A stretch of 64,000 nucleotides of DNA from Pseudomonas sp. JQ170C (GCF_035581345.1 NZ_CP141608.1:3688501-3752500); one strand, 5' to 3'. Positions 36,201 to 44,541 are shown, counted from the stretch's first letter. Numbers and translations: made by a program. Notes: generated from the sequence alone by a model not told the origin.

Positions 36201-37112
36201 ATGAACAAGCCTTTCATTTCGCTGTGCCCTGAAATTACTCGGGCACATGCGCTGACGCTGATGGATTGGTTGGAGGATGAGCGCGTTACCTGCTATCTGA
36301 GCGACTCGCGTCATGTTTCCCGCTCCATCGAGCAAGCCATCGATCGGACTCAATTGCCGATCCTGACCCATCTATTCAACCGTGGCGGCCGATTCTTTAT
36401 GGCCTATGACCGGTATGACGCCCCGGTGGGCTTTGTCCGTCTCATCAAGACCGGCTCGAATTGCGAGATAGTCCTGGTCATCGGAGACAGCGACAAATGG
36501 GGCCGAAACCTTGGCGCCCGCACGATCCGCGAAGGGATGAAACTTGCCTTCCTCGACATGCGGGCCAAGAAGCTCATCGCCAAGATTCACCCGGACAACG
36601 CGCGCTCGCTGAAAGCCTTTCTGCGTAGCGGCTTTCTGCTTGAGAGCGAAACGCCGGCGTTGAAGTCATTTTCCATGACGGCGGGGCGCTATCTCCAGTT
36701 CTTGCGCGAAGGTGCCGCTGGCGACTCCACTGAGATCTACATCACTGAAATCGACAAGGCCAGGCTCGAGAGTCTGATCGCGCTCGAGCAAGGCTCGGTC
36801 GTTGTTGAACTCGAACATGAGCTTGAGCGAGCCATTGTCGTCAAGCCGCAGCAGGTGGCGCGCAATGTCGTCACGATGAACTCTAGGGCCTTGCTGCAGC
36901 TGGACGACGAAGAGATCGAAGTGGCCTTGGTCTACCCTGAAGACGCGGACAGCAGCGCCGGGAAGCATTCCGTGTGTTCCGACATCGGCGCCGCCATTCT
37001 GGGCTATCAGGAGGGGGACGCCATCGACTGGCGAGTTTCTGATCGGACCCGCCGGATTGGGATCAGGAAAGTGCTTTACCAGCCGGAGGCCGCTGGCGAC
37101 TTCCACCTGTAA
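36201..37112 (+). CDS. GNAT acetyltransferase fused to an Rnk/GreA-like nucleoside diphosphate kinase regulator
   Basis: 303 aa from ATG 36201 (frames from ATG 36150 are possible). Residues about 1-165 are a GNAT domain: VGFVRLIKTGSNCEIVLVIG, then WGRNLGARTIREGMKLAF and HPDNARSLKAFLRSGF. Residues about 175-300 are an Rnk-like region: a short coiled start, then ALLQLDDEEIEVALVYPEDA and the C-terminal FKBP-like GreA/Rnk fold (ILGYQEGDAIDWRVSD). Rnk binds RNA polymerase and affects nucleoside diphosphate kinase level. The fusion suggests acetylation tied to transcription or nucleotide metabolism, but no target is known. Confidence 0.8.
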   Translation: MNKPFISLCPEITRAHALTLMDWLEDERVTCYLSDSRHVSRSIEQAIDRTQLPILTHLFNRGGRFFMAYDRYDAPVGFVRLIKTGSNCEIVLVIGDSDKWGRNLGARTIREGMKLAFLDMRAKKLIAKIHPDNARSLKAFLRSGFLLESETPALKSFSMTAGRYLQFLREGAAGDSTEIYITEIDKARLESLIALEQGSVVVELEHELERAIVVKPQQVARNVVTMNSRALLQLDDEEIEVALVYPEDADSSAGKHSVCSDIGAAILGYQEGDAIDWRVSDRTRRIGIRKVLYQPEAAGDFHL

Positions 37113-37226
37113 TTGCGCCTTTAGCTCAGTGTTGGTCCATCAGGCGCGGGCCGGGTTTCCGTGCCTGATGCAGACCACCAGTCATAGGCCGCGCCGTTCA
37201 CCGTTTATGACCGGGCAGAAGCGGAC

Positions 37227-37278
37227 TGGAGGCCGAGGTCGGAATCGAACCGGCGTAGACGAATTTGCAATCCGTTAT
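37227..37278 (-). repeat. 52-bp copy of the 3' part of tRNA-Cys (attachment-site-like)
   Basis: Read on the minus strand this is the anticodon stem-loop with GCA anticodon, variable loop, T-arm (GGTTCGATTCC) and acceptor strand with CCA of tRNA-Cys. The D-arm and 5' acceptor strand are missing. It matches 39155-39206 except at two positions. Such 3' tRNA duplications are the footprints left by tyrosine integrases. The rest of 37113-37495 shows no gene. Confidence 0.75.
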
Positions 37279-37495
37279 CGACCTCAAATTTCATTGGGTC
37301 TAATCGCGGGAGCCCCCGTAAATAAAGGGCGCCCCCTAATGCTCATGCATCTGCATTCATTACCATTTGGGACATTCGATGTCCCAGATTTGTCCCACGA
37401 CTTCATCACCCCTTCTCCAGCGTCCTGCCGACCGATTCCCTTCCTTTATATACACACCGAACTCGGCCCGAGTGGGCCAGGCCTGTAGCAGAGGA

Positions 37496-38011
37496 TCATT
37501 TTCCAATGCTCGAGAGAAAAATCCGGGCATCCCGATTAGACCGCAGATAAACCACACGGCATGCCGATGGCGCAGTCGCCACAAGCTGCTCTATCTTCAT
37601 TCGTGTTGAGTTTTTCGTCCGCCACATGTACCTGAAAAACACTGGCAGGTTAGTCAGCAGGTCGGGGCAGTTCTCCGGTAAGTCAGGTCGAGGCCGACCG
37701 TGGTTAAGCAGTGCTCTGAGCAGTACACGCCAAAACCTAAGGGGCGCCGAACGATCAATCCATATCAAAAGGTCTGCGCGGGCCAATCGGTTGTCCCAAG
37801 TGGCTGAATGGCCTCCTTCAAATATCCTACGATCACGCGCCTCGACCTCCCGACAAAGGCGAGTTTTTTCGTCCCAGCTCCGCTCAACCCACCCTGGCTG
37901 CCAATGAATGGTATCGATATGAACAACAGGCAAGCCCGTATGCTCGCCGAGTTTACGCGCCAACGTGCTTTTTCCGGAGCCAGCCTGACCAACAATCATC
38001 ACCCGTTGCAT
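37496..38011 (-). CDS. P-loop kinase-like protein (adenylate-kinase/FlaR-like)
   Basis: 171 aa. Walker A loop VGQAGSGKSTLARKLGE at about residues 7-23, followed by HIDTIHWQPGWVER and FEGGHSATWDNRLARADLLIWID. This arrangement is typical of the small 'DNA topology modulation' AAA/kinase-like proteins. The lid region is rich in Arg/Pro. It probably phosphorylates a nucleotide or small molecule, or acts as an NTPase. It lies between the two tRNA-Cys fragments, so it may be element cargo. Confidence 0.75.
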   Translation of the reverse strand: MQRVMIVGQAGSGKSTLARKLGEHTGLPVVHIDTIHWQPGWVERSWDEKTRLCREVEARDRRIFEGGHSATWDNRLARADLLIWIDRSAPLRFWRVLLRALLNHGRPRPDLPENCPDLLTNLPVFFRYMWRTKNSTRMKIEQLVATAPSACRVVYLRSNRDARIFLSSIGK

Positions 38012-38115
38012 CGAGGCCCCTTTTCGCTATGCATACTGATTTTTTTGGGGGCGCGATTCTACGGCAATCCCCGCTTCAGTCAACTGCAAGCAGCCTAGGC
38101 TTCAGCGATGTCATC

Positions 38116-38448
38116 CTAAAAACCCCGATCTGAGACTTCGTATGGAATCCCCCATTTGTCCAGTAGCTCCGGGCCTTTCGGCCAATCTTCGAGATCAACA
38201 AACCACCACTCTAAATCGTGACACACTCCAACGACCTCTTTGCCTCCTAGAAGGCCAGTTTTCTTGGCTGAAACGGTCATAAAAGTCTTGTTCGTATCTC
38301 GATGAGTTCCCCTAAGCTTCAGCGAGATTTCGATTCCAGCCCCGACAATCGCTGCTTTTAGGTCCACAAGTCGTGCTTTCGCGAAACTGTGCATTGCCGT
38401 TGCCCTCAGTTGGTGAAGAGACTCTCCGAACTCCACTGCTGCCTCCAC
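38116..38448 (-). CDS. Unknown small soluble protein between att-like sites
   Basis: 110 aa starting MEAAVEFGESLHQLRATAMH. Alternating strands (ISLKLRGTHRDTNKTFMTVS) and an aromatic-rich C-terminus (DLEWWFVDLEDWPKG) suggest a compact alpha/beta protein. No motif is recognised and no ribosome site stands out. It may be part of the element bounded by the tRNA-Cys fragments. Confidence 0.5.
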   Translation of the reverse strand: MEAAVEFGESLHQLRATAMHSFAKARLVDLKAAIVGAGIEISLKLRGTHRDTNKTFMTVSAKKTGLLGGKEVVGVCHDLEWWFVDLEDWPKGPELLDKWGIPYEVSDRGF

Positions 38449-38552
38449 ATAGAGAGCTAGCAGTATAGTTAACGGCTATCGAGATCGAGCGCAGCAACCC
38501 CTTCCCTACAGTTCATCACCCAGGGCTTGTCAGGATTATCCTACATCAATTA

Positions 38553-38568
38553 CTGTATATCCAAACAG
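38553..38568 (+). promoter_or_regulatory. LexA (SOS) box
   Basis: CTGTATATCCAAACAG fits the CTG-N10-CAG SOS box exactly. It lies 17 nt before the GTG of a short frame and ahead of an integrase remnant, so the transcript was probably induced by DNA damage. Confidence 0.65.
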
Positions 38569-38585
38569 TATTGGTAGGTGGCACC

Positions 38586-38669
38586 GTGATTATCGAAGAC
38601 GACAGCTTTGCGCTGGATATGCCCACGCGTGTTGAAATGCTGTACCACCGCTGGCTGGGCAGAAGGTGA
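38586..38669 (+). CDS. 27-codon ORF behind a LexA box
   Basis: GTG 38586 with GGTAGG upstream opens a frame reading VIIEDDSFALDMPTRVEMLY..LGRR and stops at 38669. A hairpin follows at once. It looks like the start of a once longer SOS-regulated gene, or a very small protein. Not recognised. Confidence 0.35.
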   Translation: MIIEDDSFALDMPTRVEMLYHRWLGRR

Positions 38670-38686
38670 TCGAAGCAACGAGAGAG

Positions 38687-38714
38687 CGGAACCAACCGGC
38701 GGGTTCCGTTCTTT
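38687..38714 (+). terminator. Hairpin terminator after the SOS-box ORF
   Basis: CGGAACC (38687-38693) pairs with GGTTCCG (38702-38708), followed by TTCTTT. Good form for an intrinsic terminator of the short SOS-controlled transcript. Confidence 0.6.
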
Positions 38715-38766
38715 GTGTCCTCCAGCAGCGCATGCTTCGCCTTGACGTTCTCTCGACGCAATGTGA

Positions 38767-39054
38767 GAAGTTCGCTTCGTCACCACCAATGACTCGGGCC
38801 TACGAATGAGCTGGGAGATGCTGAGGAACCGCTTCAGCGAGGCGCGAGACAAGGCAGCGCGCAAGCTAATCGCCGATGGCAACGCGGACCTGGCCATCAA
38901 AGTTCGGCAGTTCCAGTTCCGCGATATTCGACCGAAGGCGGCGTCGGAGATTGAGGACATCAGCCATGCGAGCAGGCTGCTCGGGCACTCCAAGGAAGAG
39001 ATCACCAAGCGCTTTTATCGCCGCGTTGGCGAGGTGGTCAGCCCGACCAAGTAA
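38767..39054 (+). pseudogene. C-terminal remnant of a tyrosine recombinase (phage integrase)
   Basis: The frame opens right after a stop at 38764-38766 and reads FVTTNDSGLRMSWEMLRNRF, then QFRDIRPKAAS, ASRLLGHSKEEITKRFYRR. It keeps part of the active site: the RDIR (HxxR-like) block, the LLGHS block and the nucleophile Tyr of KRFYRR. The N-terminal arm- and core-binding domains and the first catalytic Arg are absent, so it cannot recombine. It lies about 100 bp from the tRNA-Cys fragment at 39155, the usual place for an integrase. Confidence 0.75.
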
Positions 39055-39115
39055 AGGCCTGATGCGGAAACGATGCCTAAAGATGCGGAAATGATCGGCT
39101 TTTTTAGCCCAAACG

Positions 39116-39148
39116 AAAAACCCCGCAGACGTTAATCTGCGGGGCTTT
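39116..39148 (-). terminator. tRNA-Cys-type terminator
   Basis: CCCCGCAGA (39121-39129) pairs with TCTGCGGGG (39136-39144). On the minus strand it follows the CCA end of the tRNA-Cys fragment by 10 nt and ends in a T-run. It looks like the native terminator of the tRNA-Cys gene. Confidence 0.8.
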
Positions 39149-39154
39149 CAATAA

Positions 39155-39206
39155 TGGAGGCCGAGGTCGGAATCGAACCGGCGTAGACGGATTTGCAATC
39201 CGCTAT
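39155..39206 (-). repeat. 52-bp copy of the 3' part of tRNA-Cys with its terminator
   Basis: Same tRNA part as 37227-37278 (50 of 52 identical): GCA anticodon loop through the CCA end. The 5' half of the tRNA is replaced by unrelated sequence beyond 39206. Because its terminator follows, this copy looks like the original chromosomal 3' end of the gene, displaced from its 5' half by an insertion to its right. Confidence 0.75.
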
Positions 39207-39391
39207 GCTATTTCTTTAATTTCAATAGCTTACAAGCTTTTAATTTCCGCACTGGCCTGGTTTTAGATGGCCTGCAACCCTTTAAAATAAAGGGGCGTGG
39301 GTGAAGTTGCGGAACTGATTTTCGCCATATTTCCGACCATAATCTGGCTTAGAGCGCTCCATCAATTCGCCATCATCTCGAAGGATTTGAA

Positions 39392-39979
39392 ATGCCAAAG
39401 GATCCAGAAGTCGTTGTCACCAAGCAGCGCACCGTCCACACCTATTCCGAGCTGTGGCATGCGTCCAGGTGCGTGCTTGATGTAGGCCTGGCCGACCCCA
39501 GAGGCTGCTCGTGGCAGTTTCTCTCCAGCTCCCTCCTCACGGCATTTTGCTTCGAGGCGTACATGAATCATCTCGGCGTGCGCCACATGCCTGTGTGGAA
39601 TGCTCTTGAGCGGCTGAGCCCGCTTGAAAAAATGGAGCTGCTGTGCCACGAGTTTGATGTGCACTTTCCACTTGGTTTTGGAGGTCGGCCACTGCAAACC
39701 GTGGACAAGCTTTTCCGTTTCCGGAATGCCATTGCACACGGGAAAACGATGGACTTGAGCTATAAGCCGAAGACCATGACAGTGAATGACTATCAGGTCG
39801 AGCACGAGAAAATGCTGCTTGCTGACTGGGAGGTGCTTATAGCCAATAGCGAATTTGCTCAGCGAGCTCGGGAAGATGTTCAAGCTGTCTTAACGAAGCT
39901 GCATGAGGCGTCTGGCGATGAGGATCATCTGTTTTCATATGGGGCTAGCCACCATAGCTCCACACTCGTCATCAGTTGA
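39392..39979 (+). CDS. HEPN-like protein
   Basis: 195 aa with AAGGATTT before the ATG. Mostly helical. An aromatic, membrane-free N-terminal part (SWQFLSSSLLTAFCFEAYMN) precedes LFRFRNAIAHGK, in which R111 and H116 make the RX4-6H motif of HEPN ribonucleases. HEPN proteins often act as RNases in toxin-antitoxin or abortive-infection systems, but many housekeeping HEPN-like proteins exist. There is no partner antitoxin next to it. Its place beside a tRNA-Cys attachment-like site fits defence cargo; that is inference. Confidence 0.55.
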   Translation: MPKDPEVVVTKQRTVHTYSELWHASRCVLDVGLADPRGCSWQFLSSSLLTAFCFEAYMNHLGVRHMPVWNALERLSPLEKMELLCHEFDVHFPLGFGGRPLQTVDKLFRFRNAIAHGKTMDLSYKPKTMTVNDYQVEHEKMLLADWEVLIANSEFAQRAREDVQAVLTKLHEASGDEDHLFSYGASHHSSTLVIS

Positions 39980-40358
39980 TCAGCAGAATCCAGTAATGCA
40001 GCAGTATGGGTAAAGATCGTCTCTAAGCCTTTGAATACGCGGTGTATGCATCGCAAGTGTCTAATATGCATTCACCGCTTTCGACGGTTTTCGGCCAGCA
40101 AATAGGCCTCTTGCCACGGTAGTTTTAGACAACAAAAACCCCTCATCCGGTGCCCTATCGGCCGAACCGAGCGCCGTAACGTACACTGGAACCTAAATCA
40201 TAGTTACCACTGGCAAAGCCAGTAAAATCAATACGTTGAGCCGCCCGCAGCCGTTCACGTTGTCTCAAAAGAAGTACAGAACTACACGCTGATAACCGGC
40301 GTAATTCACGTTCCGTACACGCTACCTCTCCGGCGTTCTGCCGACCGAACACAACCTG
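39980..40358. other. Spacer without a recognised gene
   Basis: A 65-codon minus-strand frame (40155-40352) ends with a plausible-looking GFASGNYDLGSSVRYGARFG tail but has no visible ribosome site or known relatives. I see nothing else, so no gene is called. Confidence 0.3.
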
Positions 40359-40562
40359 TCAATGATTCAGCGATTCAAAACCGCCGATGGCATTCAGCTG
40401 CAACTCCTCCAGTTCTTTCAGCAGCATCTCTGACTTTTGGCGCAGCCGCTCGACCTCTGCTGCAGGCGCGGATGAGTCCCTGGCTTCGTGATAACTGCAC
40501 ACCGCCTCCAATGCCTCCTGCAAAAGCGTGTCGCCATCCTCGATCATCTTGGCAATGTCCAC
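40359..40562 (-). CDS. Small helical protein, family member 1 of 3
   Basis: 67 aa: DIAKMIEDGDTLLQEALEAV, SYHEARD, then VERLRQKSEMLLKELEELQL. It is all-helical and acidic, and resembles the product of 46512-46760 (both have a D-L/I-x-x-K/M-I/V..L(L/M)xxA(M/L) opening, a CSY/RSYNE turn, and a second helix of E/R/L). A third broken copy lies at 42438-42626. It is immediately downstream of the frame 40578-41114. Function unknown; probably a phage late-end gene. Confidence 0.6.
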   Translation of the reverse strand: MDIAKMIEDGDTLLQEALEAVCSYHEARDSSAPAAEVERLRQKSEMLLKELEELQLNAIGGFESLNH

Positions 40563-40577
40563 TGCAATGCCCTCCCT

Positions 40578-41114
40578 TCAATCAACACGCGAGAGTATAG
40601 GCACGGTTTCTTTAGTCACCTCACGAACGTACGCCTGGCACGCCTGCAGCGCAATCAATCCCTGATCACCGTCTCCGGCGATGGCGACAATTCGTTGAGC
40701 AGCCGCTGGGACAAGTTCGCCTCTCGCGACTCCATGAACCACAACGCCGGCGCCGGTATTGACTGTCCCCACGGCCACCATCCCACGTTGAAATAGCGCA
40801 GCTGTGCTGGGTACCGACTTTCCATTGACGAGAAAGGTCAACTTGCGCCGCGGGTGACCGAGGTACCCAGTTACAAGACCACGACCGCACAACACGTTGT
40901 AGCCGTCATCACCGACATTGACAGCGGAGGCTCCTTCCGAAAAAGCGATCAGGTCCAGGAAGTGAAGCACATCCCCCACCTTTGCATTAGCGTTCCAGCT
41001 TAACCTCCAAGCCCCTGTTTGATGACCGGACTCCCTACAGCGAAGCCACCTCACAGCAGCATCTCGACAGGCTGGGTTCGCGTTGTTGTTGGTATCAAAA
41101 ATAGAACGCTGCAT
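40578..41114 (-). pseudogene. Truncated lambda-R-type (GH104) endolysin joined to a GDGD/CQAYVR small protein
   Basis: A 178-codon frame with AAGGAAAT upstream of ATG 41114. Its middle part, LHFLDLIAFSEGASAVNVGD then GYNVLCGRGLVTGYLGHPR and VPSTAA, matches the N-terminal third of lambda-R-like lytic transglycosylases, including the catalytic-Glu region FSEG. The GRYQ block and the rest of the enzyme are missing. From about residue 120 it reads GELVPAAAQRIVAIAGDGD and LIALQACQAYVREVTKE, a second small protein family found again at 47548-47733. A deletion probably fused an endolysin gene to its late-end neighbour. Confidence 0.55.
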
Positions 41115-41185
41115 CTCAGGTATTTCCTTTCTGCCACTACTGATCAAAGTGCAAAATGCACCTTTGCAAACAGGAGATTTACACG

Positions 41186-42397
41186 ATGAAGAATACACAG
41201 AAAAGAAAAGTTACACTGACGTCCGGAGTGTTGACGGCACTACTTTTTCTCAATACCGCGCACGCTCAAGAATACCAAGCCAGCACAGCAGAGAAAGCTA
41301 TCAAAATTGTCAACCTTAGCGTCCTTGAGTCCGACGTCAAAGCCACCATGGACAAAGGCGCCTTCGGTTACATCCGCGGCGGCGCCGAAGATGAAAACAA
41401 CATGCGTAGCAATACTGCGGACTTCGACAAAAAGTACATCATGCCCCGCATCATGCAAGGCATAGAGCGTACGGAAATAGACCTGTCTACCGAGCTGCTC
41501 GGCATTAAGCTGAAAACGCCAATCATCCAAGCACCGATGGCAGCACAAGGCCTGGCCCACAAACAGGGCGAAATCGCTACCGCCAAGGGCATGGCCGAGG
41601 CTGGTTCGATATTCTCTCTAAGCACTTATGGAAATAAGACGATTGAAGAAGTGGCAACAGCCTCCAAAGGCAATCCTTTTTTCTTCCAACTCTATATGAG
41701 TAAAAACGAGAAGTTTAATGAATTCACTTTGGAGAAAGCCAAGCAATTCGGTGCCAAGGCGATTATCCTGACGGTGGATTCTCCAGTGGGCGGACACCGG
41801 GAAGATGACATCCGTAATAACTTCCAATTCCCACTAGGATTCGCCAACCTGGAGTTGTTCGCTAAACAGAACAGCGATGGCTCGAAGACCGGAAAGGGTT
41901 CTGGAATTAGCGAAATTTATGCCCAGGCGAAGCAAGCATTTACGCCAGCAGATATTGCTTACGTGAAGAAGTTATCGGGGCTGCCTGTCATCGTCAAAGG
42001 TGTACAGTCCCCCGAAGACGCCGATATGGCTATCAAGTCTGGCGCAGCGGCGATCTGGGTATCCAACCATGGAGGCCGTCAGCTGGATAGCGGCCCTTCG
42101 TCCTTTGAAGTGTTGCCTGCCATTGCCAAGGCCGTGAACAAGCGTGTGCCCATCATCTTCGATAGTGGTGTACGCCGTGGTTCCCATGTATTCAAGGCGT
42201 TGGCCAGCGGTGCTGACATCGTCGCGGTTGGCCGTCCAATTCTTTATGGCCTACACCTTGGCGGCTCTGAAGGTGTGAACTCCGTGATTCAGCACCTGAA
42301 CAAAGAGTTGACCATCAATATGATGCTAGGTGGTGCGAGAAATATCGAGGCAATTAAAAGTACCAAGCTTTACACCGATAAGGATTTTGAGGGGTAG
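41186..42397 (+). CDS. FMN-dependent alpha-hydroxy-acid (L-lactate oxidase-like) enzyme with signal peptide
   Basis: 403 aa from ATG 41186 with AGGAG upstream. A Sec signal (KRKVTLTSGVLTALLFLNTAHA, cleaved after residue 27) precedes a complete FMN-binding (beta/alpha)8 barrel. Tyr62 (GYIRGGAEDE), the QLYMSK strand near residue 168, Lys271 (VIVKGV), His295 and Arg298 (SNHGGRQLD) and the phosphate loop SGVRRGSHVFKALASGAD are all present. Such enzymes oxidise L-lactate or similar 2-hydroxy acids, giving pyruvate and H2O2 in the oxidases. Most are cytoplasmic; a Sec signal on an FMN enzyme is unusual. The sequence looks closer to lactate oxidases than to quinone-linked LldD. Confidence 0.85.
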   Translation: MKNTQKRKVTLTSGVLTALLFLNTAHAQEYQASTAEKAIKIVNLSVLESDVKATMDKGAFGYIRGGAEDENNMRSNTADFDKKYIMPRIMQGIERTEIDLSTELLGIKLKTPIIQAPMAAQGLAHKQGEIATAKGMAEAGSIFSLSTYGNKTIEEVATASKGNPFFFQLYMSKNEKFNEFTLEKAKQFGAKAIILTVDSPVGGHREDDIRNNFQFPLGFANLELFAKQNSDGSKTGKGSGISEIYAQAKQAFTPADIAYVKKLSGLPVIVKGVQSPEDADMAIKSGAAAIWVSNHGGRQLDSGPSSFEVLPAIAKAVNKRVPIIFDSGVRRGSHVFKALASGADIVAVGRPILYGLHLGGSEGVNSVIQHLNKELTINMMLGGARNIEAIKSTKLYTDKDFEG

Positions 42398-42437
42398 TTG
42401 TCCAAGACCGACCTGAACCCACAATACAAGCGTCCAT

Positions 42438-42626
42438 TTATGGCTGAATGGGCGCTTTCGTTAATGGCTGCCGCGTAGCCCCCTTTGGCTTTTCTGCAGA
42501 ACTCTGCTGATGCTGTGGTGCTTCGAGCTCCGTGGTAGTGACGTCCGCACCCATCCCCTGCTGCATCATAGGCTCGCTGGCGGCGATCTTCTTGACCAAG
42601 TCCTTTGTACTTTTCCCGTGTTCTGG
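42438..42626 (-). pseudogene. Broken copy of the small helical protein family (member 3)
   Basis: The minus strand is open from a TAG at 42627-42629 to a TAA at 42438-42440 and reads TKDLVKKIAASEPMMQQGMG, then a Thr/Gln/Pro-rich tail. The first part lines up with MKDLEEKVAAGEPLMRQAMD of 46512-46760. There is no start codon before the match and the second helix is lost. The rest of 42398-42872 shows no other feature. Confidence 0.5.
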
Positions 42627-42872
42627 CTAAGGCTCTCTAGGTTTCAATCACAGCCCTGTACGGCTATGGGCCACGCCATCCGCCTCTGAGTTACGACTTG
42701 AGTATCAGCTGATCCGATATGCCCAGCGTAGTGTAACCAAATGAATGAATTGGGAAATTTGGAAAGACATTTCGGCGTTCACCGCATAGAACTCTAAGGA
42801 TCATCTGCTCAACCTACCGAACCCCGTGCGAGGGATCTATTGTTACTCGCTATTGGTTTTGGGAGGTAGGCA

Positions 42873-43736
42873 ATGAAGAAGATTCTTGGCGTCTACACAA
42901 GCCCCAGACCTCATTGGGTGGGTGACGGGTTTCCCGTTCGTACATTGTTTTCTTACGACAGCCTGGGCGAGCACATCAGCCCGTTCCTATTGCTCGATTT
43001 TGCTGGGCCACAGGATTTCCCACCGACGACTGAACGGCGCGGCGTGGGAGAACATCCACATCGTGGCTTCGAGACCGTGACCATCGTTTATCAAGGTGAG
43101 CTTGAGCATCGTGACTCGACAGGCGCAGGGGGACGTATAGGCCCAGGCGATGTGCAGTGGATGACTGCAGCAGCAGGCATTGTTCATGAGGAGCTCCATT
43201 CCGAGGCTTTTGCGCGAAGCGGCGGGACCCTAGAGATGGTGCAACTGTGGGTTAACTTGCCAGCTCGGGACAAAATGTCAGCCCCCAGGTACCAAACCAT
43301 ACTTGACCAAACGATACCCGTTATCTCGCTAACCGGCGGCAGCACATTAAGGCTCATTGCCGGCACGTTCAAAAGCCAAATTGGCCCAGCAAAAACCTTC
43401 TCGCCGATCGATGTCTGGGATCTTCAGCTCAAACGCGAAAAGCCGGTTTCTATCCCTCTGGTAATGGGGCGCACGACGCTCTTGGTTGTGCTCCGCGGCA
43501 CTGTTTTAGTCAACAGCACACAGCTAGTCAGGGAGGCGCAAACTGTAGTTTTTGATCAAACAGGCAACGAAATTCAGCTAGAGGGTAACAACGAAGCGCG
43601 AGTCATGCTGCTTTGCGGTGAGCCGCTCAATGAGCCCATTGTGGGCTATGGCCCTTTCGTGATGAATACCGACGCGGAGATTCGCCAAGCCGTGGAGGAC
43701 TTCCAAAATGGACAGTTCGGCCAAATGAGTAACTAG
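42873..43736 (+). CDS. Pirin-family protein
   Basis: 287 aa with GGGAGGTAGGCA before the ATG. Bicupin pirin fold. The N-terminal metal-binding residues are visible in [14 protein letters not shown] and [13 protein letters not shown], followed by [14 protein letters not shown]. The C-terminal cupin has no metal ligands, as usual. Some bacterial pirins cleave quercetin and others bind regulators. It lies just ahead of two isochorismatase-fold hydrolase genes and a LysR gene, a grouping seen in pseudomonads. Confidence 0.88.
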   Translation: MKKILGVYTSPRPHWVGDGFPVRTLFSYDSLGEHISPFLLLDFAGPQDFPPTTERRGVGEHPHRGFETVTIVYQGELEHRDSTGAGGRIGPGDVQWMTAAAGIVHEELHSEAFARSGGTLEMVQLWVNLPARDKMSAPRYQTILDQTIPVISLTGGSTLRLIAGTFKSQIGPAKTFSPIDVWDLQLKREKPVSIPLVMGRTTLLVVLRGTVLVNSTQLVREAQTVVFDQTGNEIQLEGNNEARVMLLCGEPLNEPIVGYGPFVMNTDAEIRQAVEDFQNGQFGQMSN

Positions 43737-43854
43737 AACACCAACTCCGGACCTGTTTTGTCCAGGTTCGACCCATCCCCACAAAGGATTTGTGGACCAG
43801 CGGTTTCAACCGTATTGGCCGGGACGCCTGATATCTCAACCGAGGAAACGAGCA

Positions 43855-44541
43855 ATGAGCAACTTTTCCCAAGTCGCCAACTTCAATGGCCAGGTCCCGC
43901 GTATCGATCCTGATAACGCTGCAATGCTGCTGATCGATCACCAGAGTGGTCTGTTCCAGACGGTCAAGGACATGCCCATGACCGAGCTGCGGGCCAATGC
44001 CATTACCCTGGCCAAGATCGCCAGCCTGGCGAAGATCCCGGTGATCACCACCGCCTCCGTTCCACAGGGTCCCAACGGCCCACTGATTCCGGAAATCCAC
44101 GAAGCGGCGCCACACGCCAAATACGTCGCACGCAAAGGTGAAATCAACGCCTGGGACAATCCCGAGTTCGTCGCCGCCGTTGAAGCCACCGGTAAAAAGC
44201 AGCTGATCATTGCCGGCACCATCACCAGTGTGTGCATGGCCTTCCCGAGCATCAGCGCCGTCAATGCCGGCTACCAGGTCTTTGCCGTGATCGATGCCAG
44301 CGGCACCTATTCAAAGATGGCCCAGGAAGTGACCCTGGCCCGTGTGATGCAGGCAGGTGTAGTGCCGATGGACACCGCTGCCGTCTGCTCAGAAGTACAA
44401 CGTACCTGGAACCGTCCGGATGCCCAACAGTGGGCCGAGGCCTACAGCGCCGTGTTCCCGCACTACCAACTGCTGATCGAGAGCTACCTCAAGGCGCAAC
44501 AGGTCGCCAAGGAAAACGAACAACTCGATTCATCCCGCTGA
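43855..44541 (+). CDS. Isochorismatase-family cysteine hydrolase (YcaC-like)
   Basis: 228 aa from ATG 43855 with GAGGAAACG upstream. The catalytic Asp is in [15 protein letters not shown] near residue 24 and the nucleophile Cys in [15 protein letters not shown] near residue 121, with [11 protein letters not shown] between, all as in YcaC. The substrate is unknown for the family; cytoplasmic. It is 56 nt upstream of a closer YcaC homologue and likely shares an operon with it. A longer frame from 43792 lacks a ribosome site. Confidence 0.87.
   Translation: MSNFSQVANFNGQVPRIDPDNAAMLLIDHQSGLFQTVKDMPMTELRANAITLAKIASLAKIPVITTASVPQGPNGPLIPEIHEAAPHAKYVARKGEINAWDNPEFVAAVEATGKKQLIIAGTITSVCMAFPSISAVNAGYQVFAVIDASGTYSKMAQEVTLARVMQAGVVPMDTAAVCSEVQRTWNRPDAQQWAEAYSAVFPHYQLLIESYLKAQQVAKENEQLDSSR

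Noticed and set aside
37227..39206. Intact tRNA-Cys genes
   Set aside because: Both copies lack the 5' acceptor strand and D-arm, so neither can fold as a tRNA; they are listed as attachment-like repeats.
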